64,000 bases of DNA from the NCBI GenBank assembly GCA_004020645.1, contig SAQL01000002.1:434001-498000 (forward strand). Direction: 5' to 3'. Positions 17,184-26,824 of this stretch are shown piece by piece. Origin of the DNA: Mesorhizobium sp. (GTDB taxonomy: Bacteria > Pseudomonadota > Alphaproteobacteria > Rhizobiales > Rhizobiaceae). The position numbers and the translations under genes are program-made. The notes beneath the pieces were generated by a model. That model saw only the letters and a program-made list of their open reading frames with translations. It was not told where the DNA came from and made no database searches. Position 1 is the first letter of the stretch; every line of letters begins with the position of its first letter.

Positions 17184-20100
17184 AGAAGGCCTATCCCATC
17201 CCGACCGATACCGCCGCCAGTCAGGCCAGCGCCTCCGACCCGCAAAATTCCGCCTGGGTGTCGGCCAATGCCGGATCGGGCAAGACCCATGTGCTGGCCC
17301 AGCGCGTCATCCGTCTTCTGCTGCGTGGCACCGATCCTTCGAAGATCCTGTGCCTGACCTATACCCGCGCCGCCGCCGCCAATATGTCGAACCGGGTGTT
17401 TTCGACGCTGTCGGAATGGACGGTGCTTAGCGACGTCGAACTGGCGGCAAGCATAGAAGCGCTGGACGGTCGCCAGCCCGATCGCGAAACCATGCACCGC
17501 GCCCGCCGGCTGTTTGCCGAGGCGCTGGAGACGCCGGGCGGGCTGAAGATCCAGACCATTCACGCCTTCTGCGAATCGGTGCTGCACCAGTTTCCGCTGG
17601 AAGCCAACATACCGGCTCATTTCGAAATGCTCGATCCGCAGATGGAGGCGTCGCTCTTCGCCGCCGCCCGCCGCGACATGATCTCGGGCACCGCGGTAGG
17701 CGATGCGGGGCTGGCTGAGGCTTTCGCCACCATTCTGGAGCGCGGCGGCGAACATGGGCTCGACGCATTGCTGGCCGAGATCGTGCGCAAGCGCGACGGC
17801 TTGCGCGCCTTCATCAGCGCGGTCGGCGGCGATAGCTTCCGGGCGCTGTTCGACGAGTTCAAGTTTCGCGCCGGCCAGACCGCCGAAGGCTTGGCGGCGT
17901 CCGTCTGGCCGCTGCCGGGCTTCCTGCCGGACTATTTCATCACCTTTGCCCGCGCTGCCGAAGCCGCCGATGCCCGCATCGTGCTGAACAATTTGCTGCC
18001 CTACGCCCATCTTGCCTTCGCCGAAAATGATCCGATTCGCCGGCTGCAATTGCTGGCAAAAGCCTTCCTGCGGGCAGATGGCGAGCCTTATGAGCCGGCA
18101 AAGACATTCAAGAAGGCGTTGCTCGACCGGCTGCCGGATCTTGCCGAGCGCTATCTCTCAGCGGCAGATGCCATCCTCGAAATCTCCGATCGATTGGCCT
18201 TGTTCAGGATGCTGGAGGGCACACGTGCCGCTCTGACCATCGCTGACTGGCTGATCGCCCGCTACGAGCACTTGAAGCGCGCCCGCGGCTTCCTTGACTT
18301 CAACGACCTCATCACCCGAACGGTCAATCTCCTGGCGCGGCCCGACGCCGGCCCTTGGGTGCAATACAAGCTCGACCAGGGCATCGACCATATCCTGCTC
18401 GACGAGGCGCAGGACACCAGTCCCGACCAGTGGGAGGTGGTAAAGCGGCTGGCCGAGGAATTCTTTGCCGGGCTCGGCGCGCGTGACATGGTCCACCGTA
18501 CGGTGTTTGCCGTCGGCGATGAAAAGCAGTCGATCTACTCCTTTCAAGGAGCGGCGCCCGACTCCTTCGCCGACTCAAGGCTGCTGTTTTCCGGAAAGGT
18601 GCGCGACGCCAACGCCGCCTTCGCCGATCTCAAGCTGACTTGGTCCTTCCGCTCGACCGACGACGTGCTTGCGGCGGTGGACCGTGTCTTTGCCGACCCG
18701 GTCGTGCGGCGCGGCATCAGCCACGATCCCGACCCGCTGACCCACAAGGCGATCCGCAGCGATGCGCCGGGCTATGTCGAGGTCTGGCCGTCGATCGGCG
18801 CCGACGTCGTTGACGAGCCCGACGACTGGACGCAAGCCGTCGACCATGCCCATGCGCCGGCGGTGCGCGTTGCCGAAAACGTGGCGGCGACCGTTGCCGG
18901 CTGGATCGGCGCCGGCGAGATCATCGAAGGCCGCGGCAAGAAGCTTCGGCCCGGCGACGTGCTGGTGCTGGTGCGCAAGCGCGATCGCTTCGTCCATGCG
19001 CTGACACGCGCGCTGAAGCGCCGCGACATACCGGTCGCCGGCGCCGACCGGCTCAGCCTGCCCGGCCACATCGCGGTGAAGGACCTGATCGCGCTCGGCC
19101 ACTTTCTTGTCCAGCCTGCGGACGATCTGTCGCTTGCCGCCGTGCTGCGCTGCCCGGTTTTCGATGTTTCGGAAGAGATGCTTTTCGCGCTCGCCGGCGA
19201 GCGGCCGCCCGGCCTCTCGTTGATCGCTTCGCTCAGGCAGCAAGCCGGCGAAAGCGCCGCCTTGGCCGCAATCGTTACCCAACTCGACACATGGTCTGAT
19301 GAAGCCGCATTCAAGCCGGTGTTCGAATTCTATGCCGGGGCTCTCAGCCGCGACGGCCTGCGCAAGAAAATGATCGCGCGGCTCGGGCCGGAGGCCGGCG
19401 ACATCCTCGATGAGTTTCTGAGCTTCTGCCTGGCCGACGAGCGGACCGGCCTGCCGGGACTGGAATCCTTCCTGGCGACGCTGGAAAATGCCGGCCCCGA
19501 GATCAAGCGCGAAATGGACCAGACCCGCGACGAGGTTCGCGTCATGACCGTGCATGCCGCCAAGGGCCTGGAGGCGCCTGTCGTGTTCCTGGTCGATGGT
19601 GGCTCGGCGCCGTTCAGTGATCAGCATCTGCCGCGACTGATGCCGTTCGAAGGCTCGGGCGAGCACTGGGACGGCAAGGGCTATCTCTGGCGCTCGGCCA
19701 GCGATGTCGCCAATGGCTTTTCGCGGGCCGCGTCGGTCCGCGCACGCGAATTGGCCGACGACGAATACCGCCGGCTGCTCTATGTCGGCATGACCCGTGC
19801 CGAGGACCGGCTGATTGTCTGCGGCTATCACGGCAAGCGGGCGCCGAACGCCGGCACCTGGCATTCGATCGTCAGTCGCGCGCTAGTCGGCGCCGCCGAA
19901 AGCATCGAGCGGCAGCACCCTGCCACCGGCGAGACCGTGCATCGCTTTCACGCGACAAAACTGCCGCCGGTCGCACACGCGGCCACCGAAGAGGCGCGGC
20001 AGGCGCAACAGTTCGAGCCGTTGCCGAAGATCCTGTTCCAGCCCTTGCCGCCCTTCGAGGACCTGCCGCGACCGCTGTCGCCGTCCGGCGCCTCGGCGCT

Positions 20101-20692
20101 GATCGACGAGGCCAAGGAAGCCGTGATCGACACCGGCTCGCCGGTGCTGGACACCGAGGCGGAGCCTGGCTTTGCCGTAATGCGAGGGCTGGCGCTGCAC
20201 AAATTGCTGCAGATGCTGCCCGGCATTGCGGAGGCGGAACGCCGCGATGCCGCGGAACGCTATCTCAGGCGCGTCGGCGCGCAATGGCCTGAAACCGAGC
20301 GCGACAAGGCCTTGGCCTCGGTGGCGGCGATCCTTGCCGACAGCTGCTTCGATCAGCTGTTTGCATCATCATCGCGCGCCGAAGTCGCGATCATGGGCAG
20401 CCTGGAGGTGAAGGGCAAATTGCGCTCGATCTCCGGCAAGATCGACCGGCTGGCGGTCACATCAGGCAAGGTGTCGATCGTCGACTACAAGACCAACCGG
20501 CCAGCGCCTGCAACCCTGTCGGACGTTCCACCGGCCTATGTCCTGCAGCTCGCGCTCTATCGCGCGCTGCTGCAGCCGCTTTATCCCGAGCATGAGGTCT
20601 CGGCGGCGCTGCTGTTCACTGAAGCACCGCGCTTGATCGAGCTGCCGCCGGCGGCGATGGACGACGCCCTTGCCCGACTCACGGGAGCGTGA
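17180..20692 (+). CDS. addA: Double-strand break repair helicase AddA
   Basis: UvrD/Rep-superfamily ATP-dependent helicase plus nuclease, partner of AddB. In 1170 residues it has Walker A SANAGSGKTHVLAQR near residue 35, motif II LLDEAQDTSPDQW, motif III DEKQSIYSFQGA, motif VI RLLYVGMTRAEDRL, and a C-terminal nuclease GKIDRLA...VSIVDYKTNRPAP. The ATG at 17180 overlaps the addB stop; an upstream GTG in the same frame would only read through the end of addB. It is followed by trxA after 75 bp. Confidence 0.95.
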   Translation: MKKAYPIPTDTAASQASASDPQNSAWVSANAGSGKTHVLAQRVIRLLLRGTDPSKILCLTYTRAAAANMSNRVFSTLSEWTVLSDVELAASIEALDGRQPDRETMHRARRLFAEALETPGGLKIQTIHAFCESVLHQFPLEANIPAHFEMLDPQMEASLFAAARRDMISGTAVGDAGLAEAFATILERGGEHGLDALLAEIVRKRDGLRAFISAVGGDSFRALFDEFKFRAGQTAEGLAASVWPLPGFLPDYFITFARAAEAADARIVLNNLLPYAHLAFAENDPIRRLQLLAKAFLRADGEPYEPAKTFKKALLDRLPDLAERYLSAADAILEISDRLALFRMLEGTRAALTIADWLIARYEHLKRARGFLDFNDLITRTVNLLARPDAGPWVQYKLDQGIDHILLDEAQDTSPDQWEVVKRLAEEFFAGLGARDMVHRTVFAVGDEKQSIYSFQGAAPDSFADSRLLFSGKVRDANAAFADLKLTWSFRSTDDVLAAVDRVFADPVVRRGISHDPDPLTHKAIRSDAPGYVEVWPSIGADVVDEPDDWTQAVDHAHAPAVRVAENVAATVAGWIGAGEIIEGRGKKLRPGDVLVLVRKRDRFVHALTRALKRRDIPVAGADRLSLPGHIAVKDLIALGHFLVQPADDLSLAAVLRCPVFDVSEEMLFALAGERPPGLSLIASLRQQAGESAALAAIVTQLDTWSDEAAFKPVFEFYAGALSRDGLRKKMIARLGPEAGDILDEFLSFCLADERTGLPGLESFLATLENAGPEIKREMDQTRDEVRVMTVHAAKGLEAPVVFLVDGGSAPFSDQHLPRLMPFEGSGEHWDGKGYLWRSASDVANGFSRAASVRARELADDEYRRLLYVGMTRAEDRLIVCGYHGKRAPNAGTWHSIVSRALVGAAESIERQHPATGETVHRFHATKLPPVAHAATEEARQAQQFEPLPKILFQPLPPFEDLPRPLSPSGASALIDEAKEAVIDTGSPVLDTEAEPGFAVMRGLALHKLLQMLPGIAEAERRDAAERYLRRVGAQWPETERDKALASVAAILADSCFDQLFASSSRAEVAIMGSLEVKGKLRSISGKIDRLAVTSGKVSIVDYKTNRPAPATLSDVPPAYVLQLALYRALLQPLYPEHEVSAALLFTEAPRLIELPPAAMDDALARLTGA

Positions 20693-20767
20693 CACAACGG
20701 CTGCTTGAAGAAGGGCGCGACCACCACCACATTTGGTGCGACAATAACTCTCGAAAGGATCTCCCGC

Positions 20768-21091
20768 ATGGCCACCGTCAAGGTCGACAAGAGCAACTTC
20801 CAAACCGATGTGCTTGATGCCAAGGAGCCGGTCGTCGTCGATTTCTGGGCGGAATGGTGCGGTCCCTGCAAGATGATTGCGCCGGCGCTGGAAGACATCG
20901 CCATCGAACTTGGCAGCAAGGTCAAGATCGCCAAGCTCAACATCGACGAGAATCCCGAGCTGGCCGCGCAGTTCGGCGTGCGCTCGATCCCGACGCTGAT
21001 GATCTTCAAGGGCGGCGAAATGGCCGACATGAAGGTCGGCGCCGCGCCGAAGACGGCGCTGTCGCACTGGATCAACGGCAATCTCGCCTGA
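20768..21091 (+). CDS. trxA: Thioredoxin 1
   Basis: General protein-disulfide reductase of 107 residues with the active site [11 protein letters not shown] (two redox cysteines) and the cis-proline RSIPTLMIF. This is standard thioredoxin length. ATG 20768 is chosen because homology begins there and a GAAAGGAT Shine-Dalgarno precedes it; an upstream in-frame start would add 21 atypical residues. The trxA-after-addA order is common in Rhizobiales. A strong terminator follows. Confidence 0.96.
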   Translation: MATVKVDKSNFQTDVLDAKEPVVVDFWAEWCGPCKMIAPALEDIAIELGSKVKIAKLNIDENPELAAQFGVRSIPTLMIFKGGEMADMKVGAAPKTALSHWINGNLA

Positions 21092-21112
21092 TCCGGCAGA
21101 TAATCCGCAGAC

Positions 21113-21141
21113 AAGCCCGGCCCTCGCGCCGGGCTTTTTTT
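21113..21141 (+). terminator. Rho-independent terminator of the addBA-trxA unit
   Basis: AGCCCGGC pairs with a GCCGGGCT arm around CCTCGC, followed by seven T residues, 22 bases after the trxA stop. Confidence 0.88.
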
Positions 21142-21208
21142 GTCATCTACAGTACAGCGCCGCGCGTCCTCTTGGACGCGCAAAGGACGCTGTGGACTTG
21201 ATCTTGCC

Positions 21209-21246
21209 CATGACCCAGAAAATCGAATCCGATTTCCTGGGTCATG
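21209..21246. repeat. 38-bp near-perfect palindrome
   Basis: CATGACCCAGAAAATCG and CGATTTCCTGGGTCATG are 17-base inverted arms with one mismatch around AATC. The CATG ends recall the dispersed palindromic family at 5914-6091 but the core differs. It lies between the trxA terminator and the cupin gene and is non-coding. Confidence 0.7.
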
Positions 21247-21314
21247 CGCTGGTCCGCCCTGGCACTCGCCACTTGCCGCCTCATGTTCTTGTCTGCTTAA
21301 AGCAGGAGAACGAT

Positions 21315-21596
21315 ATGACCGGATCCGCCAAGGCCACCGTCTTCATCGACAATGAGCGCGTCATCGTCACCGAATACCGCTTCGCGCCGGGCGACAACAC
21401 CGGCTGGCACCGTCATGGCCACGATTATGTCATCGTGCCGCTGATGGACGGCAAGCTCAAGCTCCTGACCAAGGACGGCGAATCCTTCGCCGAAATGAAG
21501 AAGGGGGCGCCCTATTTCCGCAAGGAGGGCGTGGAGCATGACGTCATCAATGCTAATGAAGGCGAGTACGCCTTTATTGAGATCGAGCTGAAATAA
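21315..21596 (+). CDS. Cupin-domain protein
   Basis: A single small beta-barrel cupin of 93 residues. It keeps the first metal-binding motif as WHRHGHDYVIVPL (three possible His ligands) and the second as KEGVEHDVINA. Function is unknown; such stand-alone cupins bind a metal and a small ligand. ATG 21315 follows AGGAG by six bases, and the upstream frame to 21192 runs through a palindromic repeat, so it is rejected as coding. No operon partner: a terminator precedes it and a MITE-like element follows directly. Confidence 0.85.
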   Translation: MTGSAKATVFIDNERVIVTEYRFAPGDNTGWHRHGHDYVIVPLMDGKLKLLTKDGESFAEMKKGAPYFRKEGVEHDVINANEGEYAFIEIELK

Positions 21597-21602
21597 TTCA
21601 CC

Positions 21603-21775
21603 TAGGGTGTGTTGAGATTCAGGTCAGGCCGAGTCGGAGTCGAAGACGGGCGCGAAGCGACCAAACAGGTGGATTCCGAGAACCGAAGCGGAGCGTACTT
21701 TTGGGTACGTGAGCACCGGAAGCGCAGGAAGCCGCCATTTGCAGGCCGGCCTCACCTGAATCTCAACACACCCTA
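21603..21775. mobile_element. MITE-like 173-bp element with 22-bp terminal inverted repeats
   Basis: The ends are exact inverted copies: 21603-21624 starts TAGGGTGTGTTGAGATTC and 21754-21775 is its reverse complement. After one mismatch the match continues for AGGCC. If the outer TA bases are the duplicated target, the element is GGGTGTG...CACACCC flanked by TA, as in IS630/Tc1-type or some IS5-group insertions. The interior has no plausible transposase frame and contains a CGTAC-TTTTGG-GTACG hairpin. This fits a non-autonomous miniature element. It lies between the cupin gene and the VOC gene, 6 bases after the cupin stop. Confidence 0.7.
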
Positions 21776-21810
21776 AAACGGCTCGGGCCCGCCATAGGCT
21801 GGAGGCGCGG

Positions 21811-22230
21811 TCACCAATCCGCGATACGATCGCCTCCGACGAACTGTGCACTTTTCTCGGTATATTCAAACAGTTCTATCTTCACGTCGTTAGGATCGCG
21901 AATCCATGCCTGGTAGGTATCATCGCACGCGTGTTTCTTTGAAGTGATATCAACGCCTTTCGACCTTACGTGGGCGATCGCGGCGTCAATGTTTTCCACT
22001 TCGAGGCAGAAGTGGTTGATCTGGTTCAAGTCGCTATAGCTGGCCCCATCTTTCTGGAACACCTCGATGTGGCTGCGGCTGCCGCAATTGAGGTAGAAAC
22101 CCAAAATCTTGCCGTCGCGCAGGAAGTTGAACTGGGTGTCCATGCCGAGGACGTCCCGATAGAAGCTTCGCGTCACTTCCAGGTCATCCGCGAAGATGCA
22201 AACGTGAGCGAGCTGCTTTACCTTGATCAT
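21811..22230 (-). CDS. VOC-family (glyoxalase/bleomycin-resistance-like) protein
   Basis: A 139-residue vicinal-oxygen-chelate protein made of two beta-alpha-beta-beta-beta modules. The start (KQLAHVCIFADDLEVTRSFYRDVLGMD), the central INHFCLEVENID and the C-terminal IRDPNDVKIELFEY show the usual metal-ligand positions (His9, His-78 region, Glu near 120). This pattern suits a lyase or dioxygenase, but no substrate can be named. It stands alone, convergent with the cupin gene across the MITE-like element. Confidence 0.82.
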   Translation of the reverse strand: MIKVKQLAHVCIFADDLEVTRSFYRDVLGMDTQFNFLRDGKILGFYLNCGSRSHIEVFQKDGASYSDLNQINHFCLEVENIDAAIAHVRSKGVDITSKKHACDDTYQAWIRDPNDVKIELFEYTEKSAQFVGGDRIADW

Positions 22231-22293
22231 GACTGGCTCCTCGCGGTGGATCCGACCAAGTCCGGCGTCATTGTGGCCTGGTGAACGCGCGCC

Positions 22294-23619
22294 TCAAGCC
22301 GGCGGTGTGCCATTTTCGGCCAGCACCGCGCCGGCCAGATAGAGCGAGCCGCTGATCAGGATGCGCGGCGGCGGTCCGTCCCATGTGTCGCGCAGCAGCA
22401 TCAGCGCATTGGCGACGGAACTCACCGGTTCGGCCGACAGGCCGGCCTCGACGGCGCGGATCGCCAGTTCGTCATTCGGCACGCTGGCCTCGCTGAGGCT
22501 CACTGGCACCGTGTAGACATGCCGCACCAGGCCCTTGAAGGCGCGGAAATAGCCGCTCTGGTCCTTGGTGTTGATCATGCCGGAAATCAGAAACAGCGGC
22601 CGCGGGTTTTTTTCCTCCTGCTCGGCTAATGCCTCGGCGACGACCACGCCGGCGCCTGGATTGTGGCCGCCGTCGAGCCAGATGTCGGCGCCCTTCGGCG
22701 CCAGTTCCGTCAGCCTGCCTTGCGGCAATTTTTGCATCCGCCCCGGCCAGGTGACATTGGCCATCGCCTTGTCGGCGACGCGATGGCTGATCTCGAAGCC
22801 CGCCGCCTTGACCGCCGCAATCGCCGCCGCCGCATTGGCGAACTGGTGGCGCCCGGGCAGGCGCGGTGGCGACAGGTCCATCAGCCCGTCTTCGTCCTGA
22901 TAGACCATCCGGCCGTTTTCCTCGAAGGCGAGGAAATCCTGGCCATAGACGAAGGCGGGACAGTCGAGCCGCTCGGCGGTTTCGATAAGCACCTGCAGCG
23001 CCGTCTCGCTTTCCTGGGCGCCGATGACCACCGGGCAACCGCCTTTGATGATGCCGGCCTTTTCGGCGGCGATCAGTTCGACACGGTCGCCGAGATAGGA
23101 TTCGTGATCGAGCGAGACCGGCATGATCACCGATACCGCCGGCTCGCTGATGACATTGGTGGCGTCGAAGCGGCCGCCGAGACCGACCTCGATGATGACG
23201 GCATCTGCCGGATGTTCGGAAAACAGCAGGAAGGTGACGGCGGTGAGGATTTCGAAGACGGTGATCTTCTGGCCTTCATTGGCCTTGGCGACGCGGGCGA
23301 TGGCGTCGGCGAAGACCTTGTCCTCGACCAGCCTGCCGCCGCCATCGGCGGCCAGCCGGTAGCGCTCATGCCAGTTCACCAGATGTGGCGATGTGTGGAC
23401 ATGGACGCGGTGGCCGGCCGATTCGAGCAGCGCCCGCGAAAACGCGGCGCAGGAGCCCTTGCCGTTGGTGCCGGCGATGTGGATGACCGGCGGCAGATGA
23501 TCCTGCGGATTGCCAAGCCGCTCCAGCAGCCGCGAGATGCGGTCGAGCGAAAGATCGAAGCCCTTCGGATGAAGCGACATCAGGCTTTCGATTTCGCGGT
23601 CGGCGGCAAGCGTGGTCAT
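22294..23619 (-). CDS. folC: Bifunctional folylpolyglutamate synthase / dihydrofolate synthase
   Basis: Adds glutamate to dihydropteroate and extends the polyglutamate tail of folates, ATP-dependent. The 441-residue Mur-ligase-fold product has the P-loop VIHIAGTNGKGSCAAF, the omega-loop region VHTSPHLVNWHERYR, GLGGRFDATN and WLDGGHNPGA. It is last in the minus-strand run trpF-trpB-trpA-accD-folC, 62 bases after accD. The accD-folC pairing is ancient and widespread in bacteria. Confidence 0.95.
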   Translation of the reverse strand: MTTLAADREIESLMSLHPKGFDLSLDRISRLLERLGNPQDHLPPVIHIAGTNGKGSCAAFSRALLESAGHRVHVHTSPHLVNWHERYRLAADGGGRLVEDKVFADAIARVAKANEGQKITVFEILTAVTFLLFSEHPADAVIIEVGLGGRFDATNVISEPAVSVIMPVSLDHESYLGDRVELIAAEKAGIIKGGCPVVIGAQESETALQVLIETAERLDCPAFVYGQDFLAFEENGRMVYQDEDGLMDLSPPRLPGRHQFANAAAAIAAVKAAGFEISHRVADKAMANVTWPGRMQKLPQGRLTELAPKGADIWLDGGHNPGAGVVVAEALAEQEEKNPRPLFLISGMINTKDQSGYFRAFKGLVRHVYTVPVSLSEASVPNDELAIRAVEAGLSAEPVSSVANALMLLRDTWDGPPPRILISGSLYLAGAVLAENGTPPA

Positions 23620-23681
23620 GGGAGAATCCTAGGCGCGCCACAGATGGCGCGCAATCGCGGTTCGCGACGACGGATGTCGCG

Positions 23682-24608
23682 TCAGGCTTGCGGGCGTGCT
23701 TCCGCCGGGAGCGCCACCGGCGGCAGGATTTCCGGCTCCAGCGGCTTTTCTTCTTCGGGCAGCTTGAGCAGCATTTTCAGGAGCCGCGCGATCGTCTGGC
23801 GCATCTCCAGCCGCGACACCACCATATCGACCATGCCGTGCTCCATCAGATACTCGGAGCGCTGGAAGCCGTCGGGCAGCTTTTCCCTGATGGTCTGCTC
23901 AATGACGCGCGGCCCGGCAAAGCCGATCAGCGCGCCGGGTTCGGCGATGTGCACGTCGCCCAGCATGGCGTAGGAGGCGGTGACGCCGCCGGTGGTCGGG
24001 TTGGTCAGGACGACAATATAGGGAAGGCCGGCCTCTTTCAGCCGATCGACGCCGATTGTGGTCCTTGGCAATTGCATGAGCGACAGGATGCCTTCCTGCA
24101 TGCGGGCGCCGCCGGAGGCCGCGAACAGGATCAGCGGCCGCTTGCGTTGCACTGCGACCTCGAAACCACGAACGATGGCGTCGCCGGCGGCCATGCCGAG
24201 CGAGCCGCCCATGAAGGCAAAGTCCTGCACGGTCACCACCACCGGCAGGCCTTCGACGGTCCCCAGCGCATTGATGATCGCGTCCTCCAGCCCGGTCTTG
24301 GCCTTGGCGTCCTTCAGCCGGTCGGTATAGCGCTTCTCGTCGCGGAATTTCAGCGGATCCTGCACCACCTTGGGGTTTTCGAGCATCTCGTACTTGCCGT
24401 CGTCGAAGAAGAATCTCAGCCGCTCCTTGGCCGAGATCTTCATGTGATGGCCGGAGGACGGGATGACAAACTGGTTCTGCTCCAGATCCTTGTGGAAGAC
24501 CATCTCGCCGGTCTCGGGATCCTTGATCCAGAGATTCTCAGGCATGTCGGTGCGCCGGCCGAGCATCGAATTGATCTTCGGGCGAACGTAGTTGGTGATC
24601 CAGTTCAT
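23682..24608 (-). CDS. accD: Acetyl-CoA carboxylase carboxyltransferase beta subunit, zinc ribbon lost
   Basis: Beta half of the carboxyltransferase that makes malonyl-CoA for fatty-acid synthesis. The 308-residue product has the crotonase core with [10 protein letters not shown] and [14 protein letters not shown]. The N-terminal zinc ribbon normally has CPxCG...CPxCG. Here the equivalent segments read [17 protein letters not shown] and [11 protein letters not shown], so positions 30, 33, 49 and 52 are Asp, Thr, Ile and Ser and all four ligands are gone. The rest of the ribbon is kept. Related Rhizobiales proteins retain at most one of the four. It sits between trpA and folC. Confidence 0.95.
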   Translation of the reverse strand: MNWITNYVRPKINSMLGRRTDMPENLWIKDPETGEMVFHKDLEQNQFVIPSSGHHMKISAKERLRFFFDDGKYEMLENPKVVQDPLKFRDEKRYTDRLKDAKAKTGLEDAIINALGTVEGLPVVVTVQDFAFMGGSLGMAAGDAIVRGFEVAVQRKRPLILFAASGGARMQEGILSLMQLPRTTIGVDRLKEAGLPYIVVLTNPTTGGVTASYAMLGDVHIAEPGALIGFAGPRVIEQTIREKLPDGFQRSEYLMEHGMVDMVVSRLEMRQTIARLLKMLLKLPEEEKPLEPEILPPVALPAEARPQA

Positions 24609-24644
24609 CGCTTCGGCTCCTGTCCTGACGAAGAGGTAGGACTG

Positions 24645-25484
24645 CTATTCGGCGGCAGCAAGGCGGGCCGCGCGCACGCCTTGCGAAAGCCCGCTGACCA
24701 GCGTGGCGACCGCCTCGGCCGGGTCGGCGGTCTTTTCGCCCTTCGGCCCCAGAACATTGGCGACGGCATTGACGATCGCGGTGCCGACGACGACGCCGTC
24801 GGCCGACGCCCCGATGATGCGCGCCTGCTCGGCCGTCTTGACGCCGAAGCCGACGCAGACCGGCAGGTCGGTATGGCCCTTGATGCGCCTGACCGCCGCC
24901 GTCACCTTGCCGGTGTCGGCAAGCGCCGAGCCGGTGATGCCGGTCATCGACACGTAGTAGACGAAGCCGGAGGTGTTCTGCAGCACCTTGGGCAGGCGCT
25001 TGTCGTCGGTGGTCGGCGTCGCCAGCCGGATAAAATTGATGCCGGCCTTCAGCGCCGGAATGCACAATTCCTCATCCATTTCCGGCGGCAGGTCGACGAC
25101 GATCAGCCCGTCGATGCCGCTGGCCAGCGCATCCCTGAGAAAGCGGTCGACGCCGTGGATGTAGATCGGATTGTAGTAGCCCATCAAAACGATCGGCGTT
25201 TCATCGTCGGCGGCGCGGAATTCCGAAGCCATTTTCAGCGTCTTGACCAGCGTCTGGCCGCCTTTCAGCGCACGCAGGCCGGCCGCCTGGATCGCCGGGC
25301 CGTCCGCCATCGGATCAGAAAACGGCATGCCCATTTCGATGATGTCGGCGCCCGCCTTGGGCAGCGCCTTCATGATCGACAAAGCGGTGTCGTAGTCCGG
25401 GTCGCCGCTCATGAAATAGGTGACAAGCGCCGGGCGGCCTTCGGCCTTCAGCTTGGCCATGCGTCGGTCGATGCGGGTGGTCAT
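24645..25484 (-). CDS. trpA: Tryptophan synthase alpha chain
   Basis: Cleaves indole-3-glycerol phosphate to indole and glyceraldehyde 3-phosphate. The 279-residue TIM barrel has [14 protein letters not shown], the catalytic Glu in [16 protein letters not shown], catalytic Asp in [14 protein letters not shown], and the phosphate loop [11 protein letters not shown]. The start ATG at 25484 lies 2 bases after the trpB stop, so the two are co-translated. Downstream accD follows after 36 bp. Confidence 0.97.
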   Translation of the reverse strand: MTTRIDRRMAKLKAEGRPALVTYFMSGDPDYDTALSIMKALPKAGADIIEMGMPFSDPMADGPAIQAAGLRALKGGQTLVKTLKMASEFRAADDETPIVLMGYYNPIYIHGVDRFLRDALASGIDGLIVVDLPPEMDEELCIPALKAGINFIRLATPTTDDKRLPKVLQNTSGFVYYVSMTGITGSALADTGKVTAAVRRIKGHTDLPVCVGFGVKTAEQARIIGASADGVVVGTAIVNAVANVLGPKGEKTADPAEAVATLVSGLSQGVRAARLAAAE

Positions 25485-25486
25485 GA

Positions 25487-26737
25487 TCAGATCTCCATGC
25501 CCAGCATATTGGCCACCGTATGCACATCCTTGTCGCCGCGGCCGGACAGGTTGATGATGACGATCTGGTCCTTGTCCATGGCGGGTACGATTTTCACCGC
25601 ATGCGCAATGGCATGGGCGGATTCGAGCGCCGGAATGATGCCTTCGACGCGCGTCGTCAGCTGGAACGCCTCCAGCGCCTCGTCGTCGAGAACAGGCACA
25701 TAGTCGACGCGGCCACTGTCGCGCAGCCAGGAATGCTCCGGCCCGACGCCCGGATAATCGAGGCCGGCCGAAATCGAATGCCCGTCCATGATCTGCCCGT
25801 CGGCGTTCTGCAGGAGATAGGTGCGGTTGCCGTGCAGCACGCCGGGCGCGCCGGCGTTCATCGAGGCGCAATGCTCGATGCCGTCGAGGCCGCGGCCGCC
25901 GGCCTCGATGCCGATGATCTTTACGCTGCGGTCGTCGAGGAACGGGTGAAAAAGGCCGATGGCGTTCGAGCCGCCGCCGACAGCGGCGATGATGGTGTCC
26001 GGCAGCCGGCCTTCCTGTTCGAGGATCTGGGCGCGCGCCTCAATGCCGATCACCGACTGGAAGTCGCGCACCAGCTCCGGATAGGGGTGCGGGCCGGCGG
26101 CGGTGCCGATCAGGTAATAGGTGTCCTCGACATTGGTCACCCAGTCGCGCAGGGCTTCGTTCATGGCGTCCTTGAGCGTGCCGTGACCAGCAGTCACCGG
26201 CCGCACCTCGGCGCCGAGCAGCTTCATCCGGAAGACGTTCGGGCTTTGCCGGGCGACGTCGGTGGCGCCCATATAGACGACACACGGAAAGCCGAAGCGC
26301 GCCGCCACGGTGGCCGACGCCACGCCGTGCTGGCCAGCGCCGGTCTCGGCGATAATGCGCTTCTTGCCCATGCGCTTGGCCAGCAGGATCTGGCCGAGGC
26401 AGTTGTTGATCTTGTGCGAGCCGGTGTGGTTCAAATCCTCGCGCTTGAAATAGACTTTTGCGCCGCCCCCGAGGCCCTTAGCCGAGGAAACCTCGCGAAG
26501 ATGCCTGGTCAGACCTTCGGCGAAATAAAGCTTCGACGGCCGCCCGGCATAGTGGGTCGAAAGGTCAGTCAGTTCGGCCTTGAAATCCGGATCGTCCTTG
26601 ACCTCGTTCCAGTGCCGCTCCAGGTCGAGGATCAGCGGCATCAGCGTTTCGGCAACGAAACGACCGCCGAAGATGCCGAACATGCCCTGCTCGTCGGGTC
26701 CGGTGCGGAAGGAATTGGGTATCGCCGGCTTGTTCAT
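25487..26737 (-). CDS. trpB: Tryptophan synthase beta chain
   Basis: PLP enzyme that condenses indole with serine to tryptophan. In 416 residues it shows the PLP lysine in [25 protein letters not shown], the phosphate-binding GGGSNAIG and the C-terminal [12 protein letters not shown] 26737 ([18 protein letters not shown]) is the family start; an upstream ATG at 26794 would translate through the palindromic repeat. It is followed immediately by trpA. Confidence 0.97.
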   Translation of the reverse strand: MNKPAIPNSFRTGPDEQGMFGIFGGRFVAETLMPLILDLERHWNEVKDDPDFKAELTDLSTHYAGRPSKLYFAEGLTRHLREVSSAKGLGGGAKVYFKREDLNHTGSHKINNCLGQILLAKRMGKKRIIAETGAGQHGVASATVAARFGFPCVVYMGATDVARQSPNVFRMKLLGAEVRPVTAGHGTLKDAMNEALRDWVTNVEDTYYLIGTAAGPHPYPELVRDFQSVIGIEARAQILEQEGRLPDTIIAAVGGGSNAIGLFHPFLDDRSVKIIGIEAGGRGLDGIEHCASMNAGAPGVLHGNRTYLLQNADGQIMDGHSISAGLDYPGVGPEHSWLRDSGRVDYVPVLDDEALEAFQLTTRVEGIIPALESAHAIAHAVKIVPAMDKDQIVIINLSGRGDKDVHTVANMLGMEI

Positions 26738-26761
26738 CGCCGATCTCCTACTTCTTGTTTT

Positions 26762-26812
26762 GGAGCTTGTCCTTGTCGGAAAAACGGTTTCCAATTTTCC
26801 GAGACATGCTCC
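26762..26812. repeat. Dispersed palindromic repeat between trpF and trpB
   Basis: GGAGCTTGTC and GACATGCTCC (one mismatch) bound inner TCGGAAAA...TTTTCCGA arms around an ACGGTTTCCAA loop. The layout resembles the repeats at 4052-4095 and 5914-6091. It would form a hairpin in the trpFBA transcript just before trpB. Confidence 0.6.
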
Positions 26813-26824
26813 GGGTTCTATCCT

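Noticed and set aside
21192..21314. 41-residue N-terminal extension of the cupin protein
   Set aside because: It reads through a 38-bp palindrome; a good AGGAG site and family homology place the start at 21315.
22663..25703. Two plus-strand frames (436 and 671 codons) opposite folC, accD and trpA
   Set aside because: Long open frames are expected opposite GC-rich genes; the conserved minus-strand products explain all of this DNA.
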